A stretch of DNA of 64,000 bases, taken from positions 192,185,201 through 192,249,200 of the forward strand of contig NC_057794.1 of NCBI RefSeq assembly GCF_018294505.1. Direction: 5' to 3'. Source of the DNA: Triticum aestivum. Taxonomy: Eukaryota > Streptophyta > Magnoliopsida > Poales > Poaceae. Every line of letters starts with the position of its first letter. The first letter of the stretch is position 1. The position numbers and the translations under genes are program-made. Of the stretch, positions 43,374 to 53,901 are shown piece by piece. A model generated the notes under the pieces. It did no database searches and had not been told where the DNA came from. It worked only from the letters and a program-made list of their open reading frames with translations.

Positions 43374-43745
43374 ACTGCCCTGCGACATCATTCATGACTC
43401 ACTCGAGTGCGCATGTGCGAAGAGAAAGAAGCTGAGCTTGATCGGCAGGACAGTTTAGATGCCCTGGAGGAGGAGCGTGACGTTGCAAAAGCCCGCTCCG
43501 CATTCTATCAGCAACAGGCTCGACGGTACCAAAGCAGAGAAGTACGGGCCAAAACTTATAACGTTGGTGAACTCGTTCTATGCCTACCAGAGAAGAAAAA
43601 GGACAAGCTCAAGCCCAAAGGGGAATGTCCCTTCGTCATTGACAAAGTTCTAACCGGTGGAGCGTACCGTCTGCGGGATGCATCGAACAATCGACTCGAG
43701 CCAAACCCATGGAACGTGGCCAGACTCCGAAGGTTCTACGCCTAG
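43374..43745 (+). pseudogene. G2 integrase C-terminal tail
   Basis: After the CopA junction the text PCDIIHDS continues, then a small frameshift, then 112 open residues: EEKEAELDRQDSLDALEEERD and ARRYQSREVRAKTYNVGELVL. The GPF-like part reads CPFVIDKVLTGGAYRL, and it ends RLRRFYA. This is the DNA-binding C-terminus of a gypsy integrase. A Trp-Glu-Gly usual before PF is changed (KGECPF). Confidence 0.85.
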
Positions 43746-44536
43746 TGTCGGACTCTGTGTTCGTCTCCTTACCTCCGCCTTTTTATATATATCCATTATC
43801 TGTCTTTCTTTCTTTCTTCCCTTTTTCCTTCACAGCCTTAAAAGGTTAAAATGTGTCTTGACTACACAATCTTGATGCGCCTTGCGTGCTCATTATACCT
43901 GGGGGCTTTTTATACAGAGGCTTAATATAATTACTTTCCGAGCTCTATGCCCCCTACACATGTGTTACTTTTCCACATGTACCTTTTCTTCGCCATTATA
44001 TGCATCGATATGACTTAAGTTTTGGCCAAGCTGGGTTGCCTGGCTCTTGTGTTTATGCCCTACGTTCCCGTTAATTCGTCTAGGGCATAAGGGGAGCACC
44101 TCTGTGATTGTTACTGCCGGGTCAGCCGGATGTGTACCTCAGATTGGGTGAAGCCGAAAGCTAGCGTTCTTAAGGGAATATTCGGTCGTGAATAAAAGAT
44201 GACTTTTACTTATTGCAATACATGCCCCCAGATGTTTATATCCTGCGTCTCTTTTCACAGTTCAGACATGCACATTAATGCATGCGTACCCATGGAAAGG
44301 AACCCTTAACGGAACTATTCTCCCTGGAAGATGTTTCTTACTATCCATGTAATATAACATAGCTAGTAGGGTACTTGTCTGTTCAAGCACTTATGACCCC
44401 TACGTCTAGTTTCCACGTGTACCCTGGTTTTTACATAAGTGAGCGGGTATTTGGATACACTCGGTCGAAGTGAAAAGGCCATGACAAATGATTTACAATC
44501 CGGCTAGGGACAATATATGTCACTTGAAGTACACAG
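43746..44536. other. G2 region between pol stop and antisense gene
   Basis: No gene is seen. It starts with pyrimidine runs (tttctttctttcttcc near 43805). By position it is the pol 3' untranslated region and the tail of the antisense gene. Confidence 0.5.
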
Positions 44537-45444
44537 TCACTTAGACTGACTAAATTCTTCTTCTATACCATCCAACAGGCTGTCTAGCCTACAATCCTGT
44601 TGGGAATACTTTGCGGCTAACTTTACCTGGTCATACACTAGACTAACAGGGATCTCATTCCCACCAGAACCCACAGGTCCGACCTCGGCCATGTGGTTCA
44701 GGTCAGCCTTGGTATATCGAGTCTTCACCATGGCCCAGGCTTCCCTTGCACCTTGTCGGCAGGCAGATATCTTCCATAATCGGAAGTGTCTCCGCGCTCC
44801 CTTGAGCATCTCTACGAGCTCCACCATGCCTCCTGGCAGGGAGGCGGATGGACACAAGGCCTGGGTAATGCCCTACATCACCTGCCGAACTTGTTCGTGC
44901 AGTTGTGAGAGCTCTGGCAGAAGATTACCCGCAGACCCGGGCATCTCCTCTCTGGGATGACCCGTCAGCATACCTACAGATATAACTTTGTTAGCCACTT
45001 TCTTCGCCGAACTCTATAAAAGTTCGTTCAAGCACTTACTAAAAATGCCGCGTCGAAGATCCTTATTCTCCTTTACGGAGTCCGCTAGCTGGGCCCGAAC
45101 ATCTTCAGTTCAACACCCAGCCGGGTATTGGCATCTTGGAGATTGTTTCTCTCCTGCCTAACCCGCGTAAGCACGCGCTCGCTAGCCTCTAACTATCGTT
45201 GAGCATGTTACTCATCCCCTCGCACAACCTTCGGATTCACTCCAGGGTCATCTGCAGAATCTATTGTTAGATTTGCATGCATGCCGAATACTAACTGGTA
45301 CATGACATTTCATTCTTTTTGATCAGAACAAGTGTTACCAGATGGGGCCTTCTTGGACTCCTTCATTTCGGCAACTGCGGCCCGTAGCTGGGCTTTGCAC
45401 TCCTCCAGCTCTTGAGATAACTGGGTATTCTTCTGCGTAAGAAC
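44537..45444 (-). pseudogene. G2 antisense accessory gene, three distal exons
   Basis: Exons 45339-45444, 45040-45251 and 44537-44973 are joined by two GT-AG introns (45252-45338, 87 bp; 44974-45039, 66 bp). The first exon is a coiled coil (QLSQELEECKAQLRAAVAEM) and joins in frame to DDPGVNPKVVRGDE. The second continues as coil (ASERVLTRVRQERNNLQDA). The last begins MLTGHPREEMPGS and ends GIEEEFSQSK. Decay: a TAA and a TAG in exon 2, a frameshift near 45115, and a TAG near 44870. The N-terminal domain of the same type of gene is seen in G1. No catalytic motif is visible; the role is unknown. Confidence 0.65.
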
Positions 45445-45610
45445 CTACGCATATAATGATCCTTAAATCAGTTGTGCCAACTGTTTCAATTCTCAGGGGC
45501 TACTGATATACATAATTATCAGATTTTCCTACCCATATATCCTTTACATACTGGTCTGTAGCTCTGGCAAGACCACTTTATTATATAAACTAATGTGCAT
45601 GTCTGAACTG
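45445..45610 (-). other. Intron of the G2 antisense gene up to the G2/G3 junction
   Basis: An acceptor (GCGTAG/GTTC at 45444-45446) marks its 3' end. No coding text is seen. The homology to G3 integrase begins at about 45611. Confidence 0.45.
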
Positions 45611-46161
45611 ACGCAATGTTGGACGAGGTCCTGTGCGTCTGCTCGGGCTGTTGGCCAGTAGAAACCTGTACGGAAGGCCTTGCTTACAAGGGCCTGAGCT
45701 GTGGCGTGATGGCCACCAAGTCCGGCATGAATTTCTGCCAAAAGTTGCCATGCTTCCTCTTCGGAGATACACCTTTGAAGTACTCCGGCAGCGCTTTTCT
45801 TATAATGCTCTCCCCCGTGGACCTTGTAGGCTTTAGACCTCCGCACAATACAATGTGCCTTGTTTGGGTCCTCAGGGAGTTCTTGCCTATTTAGGTAAGC
45901 CAAGAAGGGTTCTGTCCACGGGGCGATGACAACCATAATCACGTGGGCCGAAGGTGTTATTTCGGTGGCGGAGCCTCCGATTACGTCAGAGTGCTCAGGA
46001 TCTGGTGTTGTGGCAGGATCCGAACTGCTGTTGCCGGTCTCCCCTTCCCATACCACGGATGGCTTAAACAGCCTTTCCAAGAAGATATTAGGTGGGACAG
46101 GGTCGCGCTTAGCGCCGATGCGGGCGAGGATATCCGCCGCTTGATTGTTTTCTCGGACCAC
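45611..46161 (-). pseudogene. G3 end of second RNase H and integrase zinc finger
   Basis: VRENNQAADILARIGAKRDP ends the second RNase H. The connector (SDVIGGSATEITPS) and the integrase finger (HHATAQALVSKAF, ending HCV) follow. The reading frame runs on to 45544, but the last 22 residues are junction-derived and not part of G3. Confidence 0.8.
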
Positions 46162-46170
46162 ATGGTGGAA

Positions 46171-46683
46171 TTAGAGCCCCTCGAACCGAGCTGACATTTT
46201 GAGGACGGCATTGCGGTAAGCCGCCATTTTTGGGTCCTTGGCGTCAAAGTCTCCATTTATTTGAGATATTGCAAGGTTCGAATCCCCACGCACCTCTAGG
46301 CATTGAATGCCCATGGAGACTGCCATCCAGATACCATGCAATAGGGCCTCATATTCTGCTGCATTGTTGGAGTCTGTGTATAATATTTGGAGTATGTATT
46401 GTACTGTATCTCCAGTGGGGGATGTCAGGACGACACCTGCCCCCAGACCAGCCAGCATCTTAGAGCCATCGAAGCGCATGATCCAATTCGAGTATGCGCC
46501 ATACTCTTTAGGGAGTTCGGCTTCTGTCCATTCGACAACGAAATTAGCCAGTACTTGCGACTTAATGGCTCGCCGAGGTTTGTATGTTATGTCGAATGGG
46601 AGGAGCTCAATAGCCCATATGGAAGTCCGGCCCATGGCATCGCGGTTATTTATTATGTCGTTGAGTGGTACTTCAGAGGCCAT
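46171..46683 (-). pseudogene. G3 RNase H to second RNase H
   Basis: 170 residues from ASEVPLNDIINNRDAMG. The second RNase H keeps its acids: MRFDGSKM, AAEYEALLHGI and VRGDSNLAI. A stop after ARFEGL separates it from the next part. This copy shows what G2 has lost at HFNGS. Confidence 0.8.
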
Positions 46684-46710
46684 CGTAATTGAACACTCTT
46701 GAAAGTAGTG

Positions 46711-47215
46711 TCATAGTTTTCGGGATGCCATGAAGACCGCGTATGCTATCTTTTGATAATGTGGGTACCGTGATTTGCATGGAGTGAGGACAGTGGATAC
46801 GTAGTATACCGGCTTTTGAAGTAGGAACTTATGTCCATCCGTCTCTCGTTCGATGACGAGCACTGCGCTTACAACTTGATGTGTTGCCGCTATATATAAC
46901 AGCATTGGTTCACCGATATTTGGCGCGGCCAAGATTGGGTTATTGGCCAAGAGGGCTTTTATTTCTTCCAATCCGGCCGTGGCCGCATCTGTCCACTCGA
47001 AGTGTTCGGTGCGCCGAAGAACGCGATAAAGAGGTAATGCCTTTTCTCCTAGTCGGGAGATAAAGCGGCTTAAGGCAGCCACACATCCGGTTAATTTTCT
47101 TGATTTGCTTGAGGTCTGTTGGGGTAGCCAACTGTGACAGAGCTTGGATTTTAGCTGGATTTGCTTCAATTCCTCTATTGGAAACGATGAAGCCTAAGAG
47201 CTTTTCGGCGGGCAC
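46711..47215 (-). pseudogene. G3 RT end and first RNase H
   Basis: PAEKLLGFIVSNRGIEANPAKI, then after a small frameshift TGCVAALSRFISRLGEKALP, FEWTDAATAGLEEIKALL, LLYIAATHQVVSAVL and HYQKIAYAVF. This is the usual connection and RNase H of gypsy elements. It ends at a stop after ASRKL. Confidence 0.78.
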
Positions 47216-48060
47216 GCCGAAAACGCATTTTTCCGATTGAGCTTGATGTCATATGTTTGGAGATTTGCGAACGTAAGCCTCAAGTCGTCTATTAAGGATT
47301 CGACATGTCTTGTTTTAATGACCACATCGTCTACGTATGCCTCCACTGTTTTGCCGATTTGTGCTTCCAGGCATGTCTGAATCATACGTTGATAGGTTGC
47401 ACCGGCGTTTTTGAGCCCGAAAGGCATGGAGTTAAAATAGAAGGGGCCGTATGGAGTGATGAATGCCATTGCGGCTTGATCGGACTCCGCCACCTTGATT
47501 TGATGGTATCAGGAGTATGCGTCGAGGAAACACAATGAGTCGTGTCCTGCGGTAGCGTCTATAATTTGATCGATGCAGGGGAGGGGGAAGGGATCCTTGG
47601 GGCAAGCCTTGTTAAGGTCCTTGAAATCGACACATAGGCGCCAGGATTTGTCCTTCTTTGGTACCATCACCAGGTTTGCTAGCTAGTCCGGGTGTTTTGT
47701 TTCTCTAATGAATCCGGCCTCGAGTAACTTGGGTAGCTCCTCTCCCATGGCTTGTCACTTAGGCTCTGAGAAACGCCGAAGAGTCTGTTTGACTGGCTTG
47801 AATCCCTTTAGAATGTTTAGGCTATGCTCGGCCAGCCTGTGTGGGATTCCTGGCATGTCTGAAGGATGCCAGACGAAGATGTCCCAATTCTCATGCAAGA
47901 ACTCCCGTAGTGCGGCGTCTGTTGTGGGGTTAAGTCGTGCCCCGATGGATGCTGTTTTTGTAGGGTCCGTTGGGTGGACCTGGAATTTGACTATTTTGTC
48001 TGCTGGTTTAAAAGAGGTGGATTTGGGTCTTTTGTCGAGTGCCATGTCATCCCGGTCCAC
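47194..48060 (-). pseudogene. G3 reverse transcriptase
   Basis: Linker (FQVHPTDPTKTAS, HENWDIFVWHPSDMPGIP), then EAGFIRE, CVDFKDLNKACPKD, FLDAYS, MPFGLKNAGATYQRM and YVDDVV. The YVDD box is intact. Stops interrupt after FSEPK (47755), in HPD*LANL and after FLDAYS near 47510. It keeps the segment that G2 has lost. Confidence 0.78.
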
Positions 48061-48373
48061 TGTGGAGCACAGCGCAGTTAATTCTTCGGCCGCGAGGGCT
48101 TCAGATAATGCCTCGAGGGCCAGTGCGGCGGTTTTATTTTCGATGCGGAGTGCTATGTCCGGATCACTTGCTAGAGTGATGATTCCATTTGGCCCGGGGC
48201 ATCTTGAGCTTCATCTACCCGTAATGGTGTATAGCTCGGAAGATCATGAATGCCTCCTGCCCTAAAAGGGCGTGGTATCCGCTACTAAACGGGGCCACTT
48301 GGAATGTAATTTCTTCAGACCTGTAATTCTCCGGCATGCCGAATACCACATCTAGTGTGATCTTTCCTGCACA

Positions 48374-48610
48374 TCATGCCTCCCGACTAGGGATTATTCC
48401 TCGGAAGGTCGTGCTGCTTTGCTCAATGCAGCTCTTGTCTATTTCCATTTTCCTAAGAGTCTCCTCGTAGATGAGGTTTAATCCGCTGCCACCGTCCATG
48501 AGCACTTTAGTAAGTCGGAAGCCGTCCACAATTGGACTAAGGACCAAAGCGGCTGGTGCTCGGGCTGTTCGGAATTGAGGTTTGTCACTGGCATTGAAGG
48601 TTATAGCCAT
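48374..48610 (-). pseudogene. G3 protease
   Basis: 78 residues from MAITFNASDKPQF, with the intact active site VLMDGGSGLNLI. A TGA after PSREA interrupts (CGA to TGA). The rest (NYRSEEITFQVAPFSSGYHALL) continues to about 48210. Confidence 0.8.
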
Positions 48611-48667
48611 GCCATTCCATGGATTTATTGTTGCAATGTGGCATACTTCGGCGAGGCTGCGGAGTGC

Positions 48668-49810
48668 TCACTCGCGCCTATTATTTGAGGAGAAAGTCTC
48701 GAAGACTGTCAGTACTGTATTGTTATTTTCCATGGGATGGTACTCTATGGTATTGTTGATGAGGAGGTCCTCGCCGCTCATGGCCACCTGCTGGAGTATC
48801 CAACATGCTCTAAGGCTATGTGTTGGCATGGTATCCGGTGTACTGTGAATTTTGCATGGTCCATTGAGCCATCCCTCCAATACGGTTCCTCGCCCTGTAG
48901 TGGGCTTTGGTTTCTTTGTAATTGGGCCGGGTGACTTACGAGAGTACACCCTTTTAGTTTGGATGGAGGGTTTAGTGAGAGCTAGAGGATCATAGAATTT
49001 TTTTTGGGTTTTCCAGCTGCTTTCCATCGCGCAGTACTTCTGTACTAAGGCCGCCAAGTCAGCGAAGTGTGCTATGTCATGGATAATTATGGCATTGAGG
49101 ATTCCCTTGTTCGTGCAATTTTTGCAAAAGAATGAAATTGCGTCTTCCTCGCGACATTCCTTGACCTTGCTCATTACAAGGAGGAATCTGGCCCAAAAAT
49201 GATGTACTGTCTCTTGGGGCTCTTGTCTAATGTGGGAAAGATCACTTATGTGAAGGTGGGTGGGTAGATTTAGGTCCAAACCCTGACCCGATCTGAGACC
49301 AAGGGGCAGAGGAGTTTCCGAGCTTGGTAGTTTGGGCTCCAGGACGTTGCCCCATAGTCCTGGCTCGCTATCCGATTCTAGGTTCAAAGATTGGGCCATG
49401 TCCTCCCGTAGACAGGTATCCGGCTCGGAGAGCTCGGGAATCCGGACATAGTTTGTCCTTAAAATAGAGGAAGAATCGTCGTGTCGCTCCTCCACCACCG
49501 CTATCTGATGGGTGACCGGCGGAGAGTTAATCTCCCTTCGGCCGGGTTTAAGCCTGATCCGATCATAGTCCATAGCGACTCCCAAGGCGGCGATGCAATC
49601 CAAGAGCTCGTTCAAAGAAGAGAGCTCCATTGGATCCATCTGCTCGGTAAATCCCGAGTCGATGTGGAGGCTGTTTTTGATGACCCGAGAAGTCATCATC
49701 GGTGCGACGGCCGAACGGGCGGTCATGACGAAGCCGCCTAGTCGGAGAGCTTGGCCTACAACCAGGGCTCCCCCAGAGGTAATGTTGTCCTTAACAACCA
49801 GACGAGCCAT
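48668..49810 (-). CDS. gag: G3 gag, intact
   Basis: 380 residues with no internal stop, the longest intact gag of this family here. It starts MARLVVKDNITSGG about 50 bases inside the LTR. The conserved gag core is at residues 200-250 (ETVHHFWARFLLVMSKVKEC, EEDAISFFCKNC). The N-terminal 190 residues are acidic and Leu/Ser-rich. It ends in a TGA at the same codon where G2 has TAA, and the protease resumes in phase 1200 bases from the gag start in both copies. Confidence 0.82.
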   Translation of the reverse strand: MARLVVKDNITSGGALVVGQALRLGGFVMTARSAVAPMMTSRVIKNSLHIDSGFTEQMDPMELSSLNELLDCIAALGVAMDYDRIRLKPGRREINSPPVTHQIAVVEERHDDSSSILRTNYVRIPELSEPDTCLREDMAQSLNLESDSEPGLWGNVLEPKLPSSETPLPLGLRSGQGLDLNLPTHLHISDLSHIRQEPQETVHHFWARFLLVMSKVKECREEDAISFFCKNCTNKGILNAIIIHDIAHFADLAALVQKYCAMESSWKTQKKFYDPLALTKPSIQTKRVYSRKSPGPITKKPKPTTGRGTVLEGWLNGPCKIHSTPDTMPTHSLRACWILQQVAMSGEDLLINNTIEYHPMENNNTVLTVFETFSSNNRRE

Positions 49811-49863
49811 CAGGCCTTATCGTGACGGCACAGTGGAACTCTCAATGAAAGCACCAAAGTCGG

Positions 49864-50328
49864 TGTCAAAACCGGCGGATCTCGGGTAGGGGGTCCCGAA
49901 CAGCGCGTCTAAGGCTGATGGTAACAGGAGGCGGGGGACACAATGTTTACCCAGGTTCGGGCCCTCTTGATGGAGGTAATACTCTACTTCCTGCTTGAGT
50001 GATCTTGATGATATGAGTATTACAAGAGCTGATCTACCACGAGATCGTAGAGGCTAAACCCTAGAAGCTAACCTATGATTATGATTGTTGTTGTCCTACG
50101 GACTAAACCCTCCGGTTTATATAGACACCGGAGGGGGCTAGGGTTACACAGAGTCGGTTACAAGGGAGGAGATCTACATATCCTAATTGCCAAGCTTGCC
50201 TTCCACCCAAAGGAGAGTCCCACCCGGACACGGGACGAAGTCTTCAATCTTGTATCTTCATAGTACAATAGTCCGGACAAAGTATATAGTCCGGCTGTCC
50301 GAGGACCCCCTAATCCAGGACTCCCTCA
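49864..50328 (-). repeat. G3 5' LTR (465 bp)
   Basis: Plus-strand ends TGTCAAAACCGG and GGACTCCCTCA. Same family as 3915-4379. TATA box TATATAAA on the minus strand (50116-50123) inside a perfect 9-bp inverted repeat (50108-50135). Confidence 0.88.
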
Positions 50329-50333
50329 CCCTA

Positions 50334-52499
50334 TACTTGTGGTCATCACTGGGCTAAGCACAACCCACCATGGCGCGCCTGGGGGGCCTAGCGTGCCCTG
50401 GTGTTTTGTGCTCATCAGGTGCCCCCTCCGGTAGTTATTTACTCCAGTATTTTTTATATAGTCCAAAACAATTCTCCATAAATTTTTATCTCATTTAGAG
50501 ATGTTTAGAATAGGTAACTATGACGTAGCTTTTTCAGGTCCAGAATTCCAGCTGCCAGAATTCTCCCTCTTTGTGTAAACCTTGCATATTATGAGAGAAA
50601 AGGAATTATAATTACTCCATAAAGTATTATTATGCATAAAAACATTATAAATAATAGTAGGAAAACATGATGCAAAATGGACGTATCACTATGCATGCCC
50701 CTAGGGTGATAGATTGGTAGGAAAAGACCATCGCTCGTCCCTGACCGCCACTCATAAGGAAGACAATCAATAATAAATCATGCTCCAACTTCTTAGCATA
50801 ACGGGCGACCATACATGCATGCTACAGGAATCACAAACCTTAACACAAATATTCCTACTAAACCACAATTTCTTACTAGCACAACCCGCATATTACCACC
50901 TTTATATCACAAAACTATTGCAAGGAATCAAACATATCATATTCAGTTATCCACATGAAAGTTTTTATTAGACCCCTCTTGAATATCTATCATATTAGGA
51001 CCAAATCCATAAGCCATACTAATTGCCATTACTATTATCAACTCTGAAAAATATATAAGTGAAGCATGAGAGTGCAACTATTTCTTTAAAGTACAACCAC
51101 CGCCATGCTCTAAAAGATATAAGTGAAGCACATAGAGCATTCTAACAAATCACGAATAATGTGTGTCCCTCTAAAAAAGGTGTGTCCAGCAAAGAAGATT
51201 GTGACAAACTAAAAAGCGAACAAAGAAAAGGCTCGTATAATACATGACACTCCAAGCAGAACTCATATCATGTGATGAATAAAAATATAGCTCCAAGTAA
51301 AATTATCGATAGTTGGTAGAAGCAAGAGGGGATGCCTTCCGGGGCATCCCCAAGCTTAGATGCTTGGGAGTCCTTGAATATTACCTTGGGGTGCCTCTGA
51401 CAACCCCGAGTTTAGGCTCTTGCCATTCCTTATTCCTCCATCCATCGTGATCTCACCCAAAACTTGAAAACTTTAGCACACAAAACTCAACAAAACCTTC
51501 GTGAGATCCATTAGTATAATAAAGCAAATCACTACTTTAAGTACTATTGTAAACCCACTCATATTTTATTATTGCATTTTACCTACTATATTCTAACTTC
51601 ACCATGGCTTATAGCCCCTGATACAATCCATAGATTCATCAAAACAAGCAAACAATGCAACGAAAATAGAATCTATAGAAAACAAAACAACCTGTAATAA
51701 TTCAAACAATGACCATACTTATGTTACTCCAAAAATTATGAAAAAATAGGAAATCATGGGCAATTTGTATGTCAATCATTTGTAAAAAGTTCAGAATTTT
51801 ATCGTGCTCCAGCAAATTTTAACAATTCTACTACTGAACACAAAAGTTTTTGTTTTTGCACACAATTAAAGCAACTATCAACCAAATCATCCCAAAGGCT
51901 TTGCTTGGCACAAACACTATTTAAACACAAAAACACACAACCATAAAAGTAGCATAATTGTGTGCACCCAAAAGAAACAAAAAAAATAAACAAGACAATT
52001 AAAATAACTATTGGGTTGCCTCCTAACTAGCGCTATCATTTTTGCGCCCCTAGCTAGGCGTAATGCCTAGTTTTTGCAATCTTGTTGGGGATTTTCTCAA
52101 ACCCTGGAGGTTCCTTACGCTTCCCATTATTTTCTGAAAATGAAGCAATTTGCATATCTAAAGCATCTAGATGCTTATTTGAAAGAGTAATCAATGTATT
52201 CGTGCGGTTGAGATTCCCACTAATATTTTTTAAGAGGTTCATTAGACTTTTGTAACTCAACCAAATTTTTCTGCATATCACTTAACTTCTCCAAGATTTG
52301 AATTCCCTCTTGAATGTAATTAAATCCCTTTTGTGGAGGAGGGGCTCCCACTATTCCCTCCACTATTTCATAAGCAATGATGGAATCGTAGTAAAATTTT
52401 CATATCCCCTTTTATAGTGCAAACATGATAAGATTTCAACATTCTATACCAAGCATCTTTCAAATTTTCTCCTTGCTTTTGTTTGAAGTAAATATCTTC
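50334..52499 (-). mobile_element. NA2: partial LTR element related to NA1
   Basis: 50334-50688 is an LTR fragment ending GGACGTATCA, cut on the left by G3. 50690 to about 52075 matches the NA1 internal region (the block ggtaggaaaagaccatcgctc, a purine-tract copy at 51344-51357, and the ctagctaggc block). The coding part then differs from NA1 and encodes a gag fragment. CopB cuts it at 52499. Confidence 0.75.
52054..52499 (-). pseudogene. gag: NA2 gag fragment
   Basis: QKQGENLKDAWYRMLKSYHVC (about 52420-52499) looks like the helix of a gypsy retrotransposon gag domain. It breaks at a stop near 52368. A second piece follows (52054-52281) with NRTNTLITLSNKHLDALDMQIASF and a basic tail. CopB removes the N-terminal part. 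Confidence 0.5.
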
Positions 52500-53835
52500 T
52501 GTAAGTGCATCTAGTGCCACCCCTAGTTGGTTTTGGAGTATTGATGACAAACCTGGTTGAGGGACTAATGTGTTTGTGAGAATTGCAGGATAACACATAT
52601 AGTAGTCCCTCATTGATTCGGTTTACCTACTGTAGATGACCCCTAAAAATGTGTGAAGACATTTAAGATAATGGTGGTATGTGAAGATATTCACATTGAA
52701 GACTATGACATGAGAAGACATCACATGAAGTCTTTGGAGCGCAAAGACATAGTTGTTTCGTAGTTTCATTTTCTTCTTTGTTGAGTCATAGGAATCACCG
52801 TACTGTTAAGTGGGGTCCAAGTGAACAAAGTCGGACTGACTAAAGTGATGCTCAACCAAATCCTATGTCTTCAAGCAAAGACAATGAGAGAAAATCTTAT
52901 CTAGAGCTTGGTGAGTCAGCTTTACTTGTAGCCCAAGTCAAGCTGCCGCGTGTGTTTGAAATCTGACCGTTGGAACACGTGTCAGTTCCTTAGTGACCCA
53001 GTGTCATTTCGAACAAATCAGACCGGGTTGCCTAGTGGCTATAAATAGCCCACCCTACACCATAAATTGGTGGCTGCTTAGAGTTAGTGCACGGCTTTTG
53101 TCGTTTGAGAGCAACCCACCTCCGAAGCATTTGAGAGAGAGAGATATCCTTGCGAGGACAAATCCCAAAACACCCAGAGCCCAAAGAGTGTTTGGCATCA
53201 CTGAAGTCTTTCTGTCCGCGTGATCTGAAGACTTGTTACACTTGAGGACTGTGAATCCTCCAGCCGGTTAGGCGTCGTGTTCTGACCATCCAGGAGTCAT
53301 TGTGGATCGCCGGTGAACGAAGTCTGTGAAGGTTTGGAAGTATACCTTGAAGACTTACCTGAGTGATTAGGCGAGGACTGGGTGTCCTTAGCTCAAGGGG
53401 AATAAGGTGAAGACACGGTCTTCTGAGTTAAATCTCAGCCTCCCTAACCAGATGTACAGTTGTCACAACAACTGGAACTGGTCCAACAAATCCTTGTCCT
53501 CACCAAGCGACTGGTTCTATTTTTTCCCTCTCTTTATTTACAGTCTGTCTTCGTGAAGTCATTGCCTGCCTGTGTTACCTATTTGACTTCAATGTGTGAC
53601 TTCTATTGTTCTTTGGCTTCATACTATCTTCCATCCTAATCATCACTACCTAGCTGCTATTAGTCTTCATGCTTTCACTTCATTGAATACTTGACTATGG
53701 CTTGCCTAGTGTAGTCTACCTTCCACTGCATGTCAATAGGTTCATTTCTACTGTTTGTCTTCGAAACTCCCATGTTTTGTAGACGTTCATAAAAATCGCC
53801 TATTCACCCCCTCTAGTCGATAACTATCGCTTTCA
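52500..53835 (+). repeat. CopB 5' LTR (1336 bp)
   Basis: Ends TGTAAGTGCATC and CTATCGCTTTCA. Same length as the CopA LTRs. The TATA palindrome lies at 53037-53050. Confidence 0.92.
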
Positions 53836-53850
53836 ATTGGTATCAGAGCA
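53836..53850 (+). promoter_or_regulatory. CopB primer-binding site
   Basis: ATTGGTATCAGAGCA immediately after the LTR, complementary to the 3' end of initiator methionine tRNA in many copia elements. Confidence 0.85.
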
Positions 53851-53901
53851 AGGTACTCCCTTGTTCTGTGTGATTCGGTTTAACCACCTAGAGTTTTAGC
53901 T

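Larger units (their letters stand above)
43374..45610 (+). mobile_element. G2 right part: integrase tail and 3' region
   Basis: Resumes the G2 integrase exactly after the CopA target duplication, then carries the 3' untranslated region and the 3' exons of an antisense gene. No 3' LTR follows. At about 45610 it meets truncated G3 in the opposite orientation. Confidence 0.8.
45611..50328 (-). mobile_element. G3: truncated Tat-type gypsy, minus strand
   Basis: 5' LTR at the right end, then gag, protease, RT, RNase H, second RNase H and the start of the integrase. It stops inside the integrase zinc finger (text LVQHCV) at about 45611. It is a close relative of G2 in opposite orientation. Its 3' third and 3' LTR are missing. 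The five bases after the LTR are cccta; no left partner exists. Confidence 0.85.

Noticed and set aside
3915..50328. G2 and G3 as a single element with inverted LTRs
   Set aside because: The flanking five bases differ, both halves repeat gag to RNase H, and the junction lies in different parts of the two elements.
53836..53850. tRNA gene
   Set aside because: Only the short tRNA-complementary primer site is present. No cloverleaf or A and B boxes are seen.
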